From positions 7,145,001 to 7,209,000 of the forward strand of contig NZ_LT607413.1 of assembly GCF_900091495.1 (NCBI RefSeq): a stretch of 64,000 nucleotides of DNA. Reading direction: 5' to 3'. The notes below the pieces were generated by a model, which did not search any database, was not told the origin of the DNA, and worked only from the letters and a program-made list of their open reading frames with translations. Positions 8,980 through 18,434 of the stretch are shown piece after piece. The stretch comes from Micromonospora echinospora (lineage in GTDB: Bacteria > Actinomycetota > Actinomycetes > Mycobacteriales > Micromonosporaceae). Both the position numbers and the translations under genes were made by a program. Numbering within the stretch: position 1 is the first letter of the stretch; each line of letters opens with the position of its first letter.

Positions 8980-8997
8980 CACCGGGCCGGCCCGGTG
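8980..8997. terminator. Palindrome between convergent genes
   Basis: CACCGGGCCGGCCCGGTG is a perfect 18-base palindrome in the 61-base gap between the DUF5703-type gene (+) and the acidic protein gene (-). It probably acts as a terminator in both directions, though it has no T-run. Confidence 0.4.
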
Positions 8998-9017
8998 CCG
9001 ATGCCCCTCGCCGGCGG

Positions 9018-9677
9018 TCAGTGCGTGTGCCCCAGTTCGTCCTCGTCGAGGTCGAGGAAGGGGTGCTCGTCGAGCCGGCCGACCAGGCGGTCGTCGGCGG
9101 CCGGCTGGAACGGGCCGACCGGGTCGTCGTCGTCGAACGACTCCAGGTCGACCGGGGTGTTCACCTCGCTGACCATCACCACCCCGTCGAGCGGCTCCAG
9201 TTCGGGGACGTCCAGCGCGCTCAGTGACCCGTCGCCGCTCTGCAGCAGTTCCAGCACCGCCTCGCCGACGCCCTCGACCGGGGCCGGCTCGTCCTCGGCC
9301 GGGGTGCCCTCCCGGCGGGCCGCCTCGGCCGCCCGGATCAGCGCCGACACGCTCGGCACCCGGTAGTCGCGGCGCTGGCGTACGGAGATCACCTGCGGAT
9401 GCGGGTCGGTGGGCTCGGCGCCCTCGCCGCCCGGGCCGAAGTGCGCGTCGGCCTCGTTCGGGTCGATCGACTCCACGTCCCACGGGGTGACCTCGCCGAA
9501 GGCGTCGAGGAGTTGCTCGTCGTAGGCGAAGGAGGCGTTGTTCAACTCGACGTACGCCTGCCAGACGTCGTCGTCGTCGACCCGGCCCTGGGCGGCGCGT
9601 ACCGCGGCCAGGTGCCGGCGGGCCGCATCGATCACCCGCTCGAGGGCAGCGTCCAGCTCAGCGTGCTGGTCGGTCAT
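9018..9677 (-). CDS. Acidic conserved hypothetical protein
   Basis: 219 residues, no signal peptide or membrane segment. Residues 1-65 look helical (ALERVIDAARRHLAAVRAAQ); the rest is acidic with D/E-rich stretches, and residues near 175-185 read SFDDDD. I do not recognise a domain. It follows the M20 peptidase gene on the same strand by 67 bases, so the two may share an mRNA. Function unknown. Confidence 0.7.
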   Translation of the reverse strand: MTDQHAELDAALERVIDAARRHLAAVRAAQGRVDDDDVWQAYVELNNASFAYDEQLLDAFGEVTPWDVESIDPNEADAHFGPGGEGAEPTDPHPQVISVRQRRDYRVPSVSALIRAAEAARREGTPAEDEPAPVEGVGEAVLELLQSGDGSLSALDVPELEPLDGVVMVSEVNTPVDLESFDDDDPVGPFQPAADDRLVGRLDEHPFLDLDEDELGHTH

Positions 9678-9744
9678 GTGAGGAAGTCCCTTTCGCGATG
9701 GGGGGAGGAAGCCGTACCGGAGGCGCGTCGCGGCGCGGCGCCGG

Positions 9745-11070
9745 TCAGCAGGTGCGGAGGAACCGGTCGAGAACCCGCACGCCGAACTGTAGTCCGTCCA
9801 CCGGAACCCGCTCGTCGATGCCGTGGAAGAGCGCCGAGAAATTCAGGTCGGGCGGGAGCCGGAGCGGCGCGAACCCGAAGCAGCGGATGCCGAGCTGGGC
9901 GAACGCCTTGGCGTCGGTGCCGCCGGAGAGCATGTACGGCACCGGCCGGGCGCCCGGGTCCTCGGCGCGCAGCGCGGCGGACATCGCCTCCACCAGCGCC
10001 CCGTCGAAGGTGGTCTCCAGGGCGGGCTGGCGCTGGACGTACTCGATGTCGATGCCCGGACCGACCAGCTCGCGCAGCTGCTGTTCCAGCATCTCGGACT
10101 GGCCGGGCAGGCTGCGGCAGTCGATGGTGGCGGTGGCCCGGCCGGGGATCACGTTGTCCTTGTAGCCGGCGGCCAACCGGGTCGGGTTGGCGGTGCTGCG
10201 GACGGTGGCGCCGATGATGTTGGCGATCGGACCCAGCCGGGCGATCGCGGTCTCCGGGTCGTCCGGGTCGAGCTCGACGCCGAGCACCTCGGAGACCTCC
10301 TCCAGGAAGGCCCGGACGGTGGGGGTGATGGTCAGCGGGAAGCGGTGCCGACCGATCCGGGCGACCGCCTCGGCGAGCGCGGTGACGGCGTTGTCGTCGT
10401 GCACGAACGAGCCGTGCCCGGGACGCCCCTTGGCGTGCAGCCGGAGCCAGTCGATGCCCTTCTCGGCGGTCTCGATGAGGTAGAGCCGGGTGGCGTCGTC
10501 GACGGTGTAGGAGAAGCCGCCGACCTCGCCGACCGCCTCGGTGCAGCCGTCGAAGAGCTCCCGGTGGCGCTCGGCGAGGAAGTGCGCCCCGTAGTCGCTG
10601 CCCGCCTCCTCGTCGGCGGTGTAGCAGAGCACGATGTCGCGGGGCGGCCGGACCCCGGTGCGCTGCCAGTGCCGGACCACGGCGAGCACCATCGCGTCGA
10701 AGTCCTTCATGTCGATCGCGCCGCGCCCCCACAGGTATCCGTCACGGATCTCGCCGGAGAAGGGGTGCACCGACCACTCGTCGGCGTCGGCGGGAACGAC
10801 GTCGAGGTGGCCGTGCACCAGCAGGGCACCCCGCCCCGGGTCGGCGCCGGGGATCCGGGCGACCAGGTTGGCCCGGCCGGGGGCGGACTCCAGCAGGGTG
10901 GAGTCGACGCCGACCTCGGCCAGTTTCTCCGCGACGTACTCGGCCGCCTGCCGCTCCCCGGCGCTGGTGGCGTTGTCGCCGGTGTTGGTGGTGTCGATAC
11001 GCAGCAGGTCACGGCAGAGGTCGACGACCTCGTCGGTGGGGTCGGGCACGGCGGGTACGGGGTGGGTCAT
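9745..11070 (-). CDS. M20/M25/M40-family metallopeptidase
   Basis: 441-residue zinc-dependent aminoacylase/carboxypeptidase-type hydrolase. Metal site residues are visible: H88 and D90 (HGHLDVVP), D120 (GAIDMKD), catalytic and metal glutamates E154-E155 (DEEAGSDYG), and a late histidine in ALFHGIDERV. A dimerisation (lid) domain fits between about 190 and 310. It probably acts on N-acyl amino acids or dipeptides in the cytosol. A GGAAGGA ribosome site precedes the ATG. A TAGGCT box about 25 bases further up could be its -10. Confidence 0.92.
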   Translation of the reverse strand: MTHPVPAVPDPTDEVVDLCRDLLRIDTTNTGDNATSAGERQAAEYVAEKLAEVGVDSTLLESAPGRANLVARIPGADPGRGALLVHGHLDVVPADADEWSVHPFSGEIRDGYLWGRGAIDMKDFDAMVLAVVRHWQRTGVRPPRDIVLCYTADEEAGSDYGAHFLAERHRELFDGCTEAVGEVGGFSYTVDDATRLYLIETAEKGIDWLRLHAKGRPGHGSFVHDDNAVTALAEAVARIGRHRFPLTITPTVRAFLEEVSEVLGVELDPDDPETAIARLGPIANIIGATVRSTANPTRLAAGYKDNVIPGRATATIDCRSLPGQSEMLEQQLRELVGPGIDIEYVQRQPALETTFDGALVEAMSAALRAEDPGARPVPYMLSGGTDAKAFAQLGIRCFGFAPLRLPPDLNFSALFHGIDERVPVDGLQFGVRVLDRFLRTC

Positions 11071-11162
11071 CGGATTCCTTCCGTGGATACCTCCGCGAGC
11101 CTAACCGCCACCGTGACCCGGCCCGGACGCTCCACCTGCGACCGGGTGTCCTCCACGGGCCG

Positions 11163-11188
11163 GTTTCGGCCGACGGCCGGTCGGGTAC
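11163..11188 (+). promoter_or_regulatory. SigF/SigB-type promoter (hemerythrin gene)
   Basis: GTTT, 16 bases, GGGTAC; 69 bases before the hemerythrin ATG. It matches the mycobacterial SigF and Streptomyces SigB/SigF/SigH pattern. Confidence 0.65.
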
Positions 11189-11256
11189 CGCCGCTGGCGT
11201 CCGCACCGCCCGGCGTAGGGCCGCCGGTCGGGCCCGTTCCGCCGAGGAGGCACCCC

Positions 11257-11859
11257 ATGAGCGTTTCGCTGCCGCCGCTGCCGCCCGCCGAGGGTGACGA
11301 GGGGTACCGTCCCGGCGGACGGAGCGTCATCGACGTCGTCGGCGAGGAGCACCGGCGGCTCACCGCGCTGGTCGAGGAGCTGGCCGACCCGGCCACCGAC
11401 GCCGAGCGCCGGCGGGCGGTGGCCGACGTGTTCACCGCCGAGGTCTCCCGGCACCTCTCCGGCGAGGAGCAGTACCTCTACCCGGCGCTGCGCGGCGCGC
11501 TGCCCGACGGCGCGGAGCTGGCCGACCGGGACGTCGAGACCGACACCGCGCTGCGACGGGCCGTACGGGCGGCCGACCCGGAGCACGTCGCCGCGGTACA
11601 CCGCAGCTGGCGGCAGCACGTGGCGGCGGTCGAACCGGCCCTGCGTCGGCTGCGCGGGGCGGCCACCGAGGAGGAGCTGATCCGGCTCGGCAACCGGTTC
11701 GCCATCGCCGAGGAGGCGGCCCCGACCCGTCCACACCCCGGGACGCCGACCGCTCCACCGTGGAACCGGATCGTCGAGCCGGCGGTGGGCGTGGTCGACA
11801 AGATCCGCGACGCGGTCACCGGCCGCCGGACGTATCCGGCGGACCTCGATCGGGAATGA
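11257..11859 (+). CDS. Hemerythrin-like domain protein
   Basis: 200 residues. The region from about 25 to 150 is an HHE-type four-helix bundle: metal-ligand candidates are H32 in EEHRRLTALVEEL, H68 in RHLSGEEQYLYPAL with its nearby glutamates, and later histidines in VHRSWRQH. Such proteins bind a di-iron centre and are linked to oxygen or nitric-oxide sensing or protection. The C-terminal 45 residues are proline rich. GAGGAGG lies six bases before the ATG. The GTTT-N16-GGGTAC promoter suggests stress control. Confidence 0.85.
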   Translation: MSVSLPPLPPAEGDEGYRPGGRSVIDVVGEEHRRLTALVEELADPATDAERRRAVADVFTAEVSRHLSGEEQYLYPALRGALPDGAELADRDVETDTALRRAVRAADPEHVAAVHRSWRQHVAAVEPALRRLRGAATEEELIRLGNRFAIAEEAAPTRPHPGTPTAPPWNRIVEPAVGVVDKIRDAVTGRRTYPADLDRE

Positions 11860-11953
11860 CCTTGAGCCCACTGTCACCTCTCCGCCACCCATCGGAACTC
11901 TTCGAAACACGAAAGGTCTTCCGGAAGTCCCGACTCGGTCATACCGTCACGTC

Positions 11954-12928
11954 ATGAACCTGGAGTTGCGACACCTCAGGGTGGTCTGCGCGATCGCGGA
12001 GACCGGCAGCGTGACGAAGGCGGCCTCGACCCTCGGACTGGCACAACCGGCGCTCACCGCGCAGCTCCAGCGGATCGAACGGGCGCTCGGTGGTGCGCTG
12101 TTCGACCGCGACCGGCGCGGCGCGCGGCCGACCGCGTTGGGGGAGCTGGTGCTCGCCCGCGCCCGGGTGCTGCTGCCGGCGATGAAGGGCCTCCAGGACG
12201 AGGCGGCCCGGCTGGCCAGTGCCGGGGACGCGTTGAGCCGGTACCGGTTCGGTGGCGTGAACAGCCCGATCCTGGGTCGGCTGGTGCACCGCATCGCCGC
12301 CGAGCAACCCGCCGCGCCGATCAGCACCTACGCCTCCTGGTCGGTCGACGAACTGTCCCAGCTGGTCTTCAACGGCCGGCTGGACTACGTGCTGACCGGG
12401 GTGTGCGGCGACGCCGCCCCGTCGGCGGAGTTCGGGCTGAGCTGGCGGGAGGTGGCCGTCGACCCGGTCTTCGTGCTGCTGCCCGAGTCCCACGAGCTGG
12501 CCGACCGCGACGAGGTCCCGCTGGAGGAGCTGCGGCACGAGCAGTGGGTGGCCGCGCCCGGCGACGGCTGCTTCGGCGACTGCTTCGCCGCCGCGTGCGC
12601 ACGGTCCGGCTTCACCCCCCGCAAGGTGTACGAGACGGACATCCGCGTCTGCATGGACCTGGTCGAGGCGGGCGTGGCTGTGGCGCTGTGCCAGGCCACC
12701 TTCCGGCCGGTGCCCGGCCTGGTCACCCGGCGGCTGGCCGGCAACCCGCTGCGCTGGCGCCTGCTGCTCGGCTGGCACCCGGAGTCCCCGGCGGCCCGGT
12801 TCGCCGACGGGGTGCTGGCGACGGCGATGGCGGCGTACACCGACTCCCTCGCGCCGCACCCGGCGTACCTGGAGTGGCTGTTGGACCATCCCGAGTTCGG
12901 CGCGCGGCGGCGCAGCACCCCGGTCTGA
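11954..12928 (+). CDS. LysR-family transcriptional regulator
   Basis: 324 residues. The N-terminal winged helix-turn-helix (residues 1-60, MNLELRHLRVVCAIAETGSV then KAASTLGLAQPALTAQLQRI) is followed by a periplasmic-binding-protein-like effector domain (about 90-300). LysR proteins often control a divergent neighbour, but here the upstream gene (hemerythrin) points the same way, 94 bases off. The target and ligand are unknown. Confidence 0.92.
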   Translation: MNLELRHLRVVCAIAETGSVTKAASTLGLAQPALTAQLQRIERALGGALFDRDRRGARPTALGELVLARARVLLPAMKGLQDEAARLASAGDALSRYRFGGVNSPILGRLVHRIAAEQPAAPISTYASWSVDELSQLVFNGRLDYVLTGVCGDAAPSAEFGLSWREVAVDPVFVLLPESHELADRDEVPLEELRHEQWVAAPGDGCFGDCFAAACARSGFTPRKVYETDIRVCMDLVEAGVAVALCQATFRPVPGLVTRRLAGNPLRWRLLLGWHPESPAARFADGVLATAMAAYTDSLAPHPAYLEWLLDHPEFGARRRSTPV

Positions 12929-13060
12929 GCCGGCGGCACGGTCGGCGACCCAGGTCGAAGGCCGCCCGAAGCGCGATGGTGACCGGCAACCTCGGGGCCG
13001 GGTGGCCGACCCATCCGGACTGGCGGGTGCGAAGTCCCGGCAAACGGGTACGGGGTGGAC

Positions 13061-13297
13061 ATGACCGACACCGACCGTCCCGGCGACGACCGGGAGACCG
13101 CCCGCCGGGCCGCCGCCGCGCACACCGTCGCCGCCCGTGACCTGGAGTCCTTCCTGCGCACGCTGCCGACCACCCCCGGTCCGGAGCACGTCGCCGAGTA
13201 CGCCACCCTGCTCAGCCGCGAGGAACGCGCCCGCGCCGACCGGCAGGCCGCGGTGGACGCGCTCGGCCTGACCGTGGGCAGCATCGAACCGGGCTGA
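13061..13297 (+). CDS. Small hypothetical protein
   Basis: 78 residues from the ATG at 13061 (80 from a GTG at 13055). Charged and alanine/arginine rich, predicted helical, with no recognised domain. It ends 47 bases from the stop of the convergent DUF3140-type gene. A GGGTAC ten bases upstream is too close and lacks a clear GTTT to be called a promoter. Confidence 0.45.
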   Translation: MTDTDRPGDDRETARRAAAAHTVAARDLESFLRTLPTTPGPEHVAEYATLLSREERARADRQAAVDALGLTVGSIEPG

Positions 13298-13344
13298 GCC
13301 CGGCAGTGGGCCGCATCGAACCGGAATGACGGTCCGGGCCCGCC

Positions 13345-13695
13345 TCAGCGCTCCACGAGCGGATCGTGTCCCAGGTCGAGCAGGGCGTGCCGCCACCCGT
13401 CGTCGGCGTTGCCACCGGGCGGCTTCCGCGCCGTCAGGTCGTCGATCCGGTCCACGGCGTCCTGCATGATCCGGATGTCCTGCGGGGTCAGGTCGACCTT
13501 GCGCTTGGTCAGCACCGCGAGGATATGCCGGCCCGGCTCGGGCAGGTCCAGGTCGGGGTTCGGACCGAACGCCTCCTCCCCCGAGCCTCGGGTGAGCAGC
13601 CACTGCCGCAACTGCTCCGAGGGCATGTTCACCCGCTCGTGGAACTCCTCCCAGAGCAGTTCCACGTCCGCGTCGACTCTCGCCTCGCGTACCAT
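13345..13695 (-). CDS. DUF3140-type protein
   Basis: 116 residues. The region with LWEEFHERVNMPSEQLRQWL and then GRHILAVLTKRKVDLTPQD resembles DUF3140, small proteins of unknown role often found near stress genes. The ATG at 13695 has GGAGG four bases upstream; a GTG one codon earlier would overlap the stop of the preceding small gene. It is the last gene of a probable Clp ATPase operon and so would share its SigF-type promoter. Confidence 0.7.
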   Translation of the reverse strand: MVREARVDADVELLWEEFHERVNMPSEQLRQWLLTRGSGEEAFGPNPDLDLPEPGRHILAVLTKRKVDLTPQDIRIMQDAVDRIDDLTARKPPGGNADDGWRHALLDLGHDPLVER

Positions 13696-13856
13696 CACGC
13701 CTCCTCTCCGGGTCCGGGCTCAGCCGGCCGCACCTCGTCGGTCAGGGCCCCGGGCCCTTCCGGCGGCACCTGGACCCGGGCCGGGTTCGCCGTCGGCGGG
13801 GCCTTGATGGGTTCGGTCCGTTCCACGTCGTCCGGGCTCTCCTCGACCTCGCTCAC
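13695..13856 (-). CDS. Small acidic hypothetical protein
   Basis: 53 residues, proline and glutamate rich and probably disordered (MSEVEESPDDVERTEPI onward). The GTG at 13856 has a clear GGAGG six bases upstream, which decides the start over a TTG at 13886. It sits 26 bases after the Clp ATPase gene, and its stop overlaps the start region of the DUF3140-type gene. Function unknown. Confidence 0.6.
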   Translation of the reverse strand: MSEVEESPDDVERTEPIKAPPTANPARVQVPPEGPGALTDEVRPAEPGPGEEA

Positions 13857-13882
13857 CGGCGGCCTCCGATCGTCGGAACGGG

Positions 13883-16438
<2,556 letters not shown>

Positions 16439-16482
16439 GAGCAGTCCTCCCGGTTCGGCGGCGACAGGATCGACACGCAGGG

Positions 16483-16507
16483 CTACCCGAGGGTGGCCCC
16501 GACAAAC
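16483..16507 (-). promoter_or_regulatory. SigF/SigB-type promoter (Clp ATPase operon)
   Basis: Minus strand GTTT, 15 bases, GGGTAG; the -10 ends 45 bases before the Clp ATPase ATG. Confidence 0.65.
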
Positions 16508-16531
16508 GCGTCCGGATGGCAGGGTGGGGAC

Positions 16532-16972
16532 ATGGAGACGACCCCGCTGCTGATCGTGGACGCCGCCAACGTCGTCGGGAGCCGCCCCGACGGCTGGTGG
16601 CGGGACCGGGTCGGCGCGACCACCCGGCTGCGGGACCGGCTGGTGCCGGTCGGCGGTCGGGGCGTACCACCGGAACTGCCGGCGCCGGCCGAGGTGGTGC
16701 TGGTGGTGGAGGGGGTCGCGCGGGACGTGCCGGCCACCGAGGGGGTGCGGGTGGTGGCCGCCACCGGGTCCGGTGACGATGCGATCGTCGACCTGGTGGG
16801 AGCCGAGACCGGACGGCGGCGGCTGGTGGTGACCGCGGACCGGACGCTGCGGGAACGCGTCCGGGCGCTCGGCGCGGAGGTGTACGGGCCGCGCTGGCTG
16901 CGCGGCGAACGCGACACGCCGGGACGGGTACCCGCCGCGCCGGCGGCGCCGGATCCGACCCGGCCCTCGTGA
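16532..16972 (+). CDS. NYN/PIN-like domain protein
   Basis: 146 residues. The opening LLIVDAANVVGSRPDGWW, with conserved acidic and asparagine residues, and a later GSGDDAIVD and VVTADRTLRERV resemble the NYN/PIN nuclease fold (YacP-like); some relatives are labelled NTP pyrophosphohydrolase. RNase activity is a guess from the fold. It is divergent from the Clp ATPase gene, 93 bases apart. Confidence 0.65.
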   Translation: METTPLLIVDAANVVGSRPDGWWRDRVGATTRLRDRLVPVGGRGVPPELPAPAEVVLVVEGVARDVPATEGVRVVAATGSGDDAIVDLVGAETGRRRLVVTADRTLRERVRALGAEVYGPRWLRGERDTPGRVPAAPAAPDPTRPS

Positions 16973-17110
16973 CCCCGGTAGCCCGGTCCCGGTTTCCGCT
17001 ACGGCGACGCCGATGCCCTGGCCCGGCTGGTGCCGCCGCCCAGGCCGGGGCGGCAAGCGGACAGCAGGGCGGTAACACCCACAGGGCGGATGTTCTCTCC
17101 CACACCGGAA

Positions 17111-17116
17111 TAGGCT
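17111..17116 (+). promoter_or_regulatory. -10 box before the FtsK-type operon
   Basis: TAGGCT, 36 bases ahead of the GTG of the first gene of the four-gene operon; GGAGG lies between them. No clear -35 is seen. Confidence 0.4.
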
Positions 17117-17152
17117 CTAATGGAGTCCTCCCCGCCCCCAGGAGGTTTCGCC

Positions 17153-17413
17153 GTGGCGAGCGTCGCCGAGCTCAAGGCCGCCATCGATGTCGCGCTTGCG
17201 CAGATCGGTGAAGGGCAGACAGCGGTGCAGGCGGCCGGCGAGAAGCTGGCCGAGGCCCAGCAGACCCTGGCCGGTGCGCTGGAGGGCAGCGGGCACGAGA
17301 CCGTCGAGGCCGCCCAGGCGTCGCTGACCCAGGCCAGTCAGGAGCTGGAGGAGTGTCTCGCCGCGACACTGGTCGCGGTGGAGCAGGCGCAGCTCTACGT
17401 CTCGACGCTCTGA
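17153..17413 (+). CDS. Small helical-hairpin protein (FtsK operon gene 1)
   Basis: 86 residues, alanine and glutamine rich. Two amphipathic helices (about 4-46 and 52-84) are joined by a GSGHE turn, the size and shape of WXG100/ESAT-6 proteins but without the WxG motif. One cysteine lies at about residue 68. It may belong to the DUF6244-type small proteins (from memory, not checked). GTG at 17153 follows GGAGG by seven bases. First gene of a tight operon with an FtsK/SpoIIIE-type ATPase; function unknown. Confidence 0.75.
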   Translation: MASVAELKAAIDVALAQIGEGQTAVQAAGEKLAEAQQTLAGALEGSGHETVEAAQASLTQASQELEECLAATLVAVEQAQLYVSTL

Positions 17414-17417
17414 GCCC

Positions 17418-18434
17418 ATGTCCATCATCGAGGACGTCGGAGCCCAGGTCCGCGCTGCCTCCGACGAACTGCCGCTGGCCCTGCTGGCCCAGGCGCTGGA
17501 GAAGTTCGCCCTGGCCACCGAGCGGCTGCGCTGGGTGCGCCAGGAGTCGTCGAACCCGATGGGGGTGCCGGAACTCTCCGCCGCCGTCGAGCACGCCGAG
17601 TCCGCAGGGCACGCCCTGCGGGTGGCGCAGGAACAGCTCGCCAGTTACCTGGCCGCCATCGGGCTCGGCGCGGACGGCGCCCCGGCCGGACGGCCGCAGC
17701 CCCGTCAACCGGCGCACGACGCGCCCCGGGACGCCGCACCGCCGGGTGGTGGCGACGGGCGTGGCGAGCCGGAGCCGGCCCCGGAGGTCCGTCGCTGGTG
17801 GGCGGTGCGGGTGGCGGAGCTGACCGGCGGATCGGAGGGCGAGCCGACCGGCCCGGACGAACAGGTCGCCGACGCCCGGGAACTGCTGCGCCGGGTGGTC
17901 GGCGGAGTGAAGGCCGGCGACCGGAGCCGGCTGCACACCGAGTTGCGCCGGGCGCACGCCGATGTCGGGCTGGGCCTGGCGACGGTGACCCCGCCCCTGC
18001 TGCGGGAGCTGGCCGGGGAGCTGCTCGGCCACCCACCCAAGGCCCCTGACCTGCCGAAACTGCGCAACGAGCTGGACGGTCGGGTGCGCGACCTGCTGCC
18101 CGGCCTGCCGCCGCCGGTGCTGGAGACCGTGCTGACCCGGGTCTGCCGGATGCCCCCGCCCCGGCAGCGCTCCGACGACGAGCAGCCGCACCCGGCCGAC
18201 CCGGCGGTGACCGCCGGCGTGGTGACCGGCCTGCTGCTGGCCCGGCTCGGCCGGGACCTGCCGCCGGAGCGCCCCGACGACCAGCGGGCACCGTCCGGGG
18301 GCGACCGCGCCGCAGGCGGGCCGCCCCGGGCCGACCGGACCACGGCCACGCCGCCCCGGGCCGACCGGGCCACGGGCGTGCCGTCCCGGGCGACGACCGA
18401 CCGCACACCCGGCAGGCCCGGTTCGCATGGCTGA
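17418..18434 (+). CDS. Helical protein of FtsK operon (gene 2)
   Basis: 338 residues. Residues 20-83 repeat the hairpin plan of gene 1: two helices separated by a SSNPMGVPE turn. Residues about 130-245 form a second, leucine-rich helical region. The last 80 residues are disordered and rich in R, P and D (PRADRTTATPPRADRATG). No catalytic motif or membrane segment is seen. It starts four bases after gene 1 and overlaps the ATPase start by eight bases, so translation is coupled. Function unknown; possibly an adaptor or substrate of the ATPase. Confidence 0.75.
   Translation: MSIIEDVGAQVRAASDELPLALLAQALEKFALATERLRWVRQESSNPMGVPELSAAVEHAESAGHALRVAQEQLASYLAAIGLGADGAPAGRPQPRQPAHDAPRDAAPPGGGDGRGEPEPAPEVRRWWAVRVAELTGGSEGEPTGPDEQVADARELLRRVVGGVKAGDRSRLHTELRRAHADVGLGLATVTPPLLRELAGELLGHPPKAPDLPKLRNELDGRVRDLLPGLPPPVLETVLTRVCRMPPPRQRSDDEQPHPADPAVTAGVVTGLLLARLGRDLPPERPDDQRAPSGGDRAAGGPPRADRTTATPPRADRATGVPSRATTDRTPGRPGSHG

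Noticed and set aside
13021..13061. GGGTAC before the small gene at 13061 as a SigF-type promoter
   Set aside because: It lies only ten bases from the start and the -35 position lacks GTTT.
11939..13603. Long minus-strand reading frame opposite the LysR gene
   Set aside because: It is antisense to a clear LysR gene and rich in R, P and G; in DNA of this GC content long shadow frames are expected.
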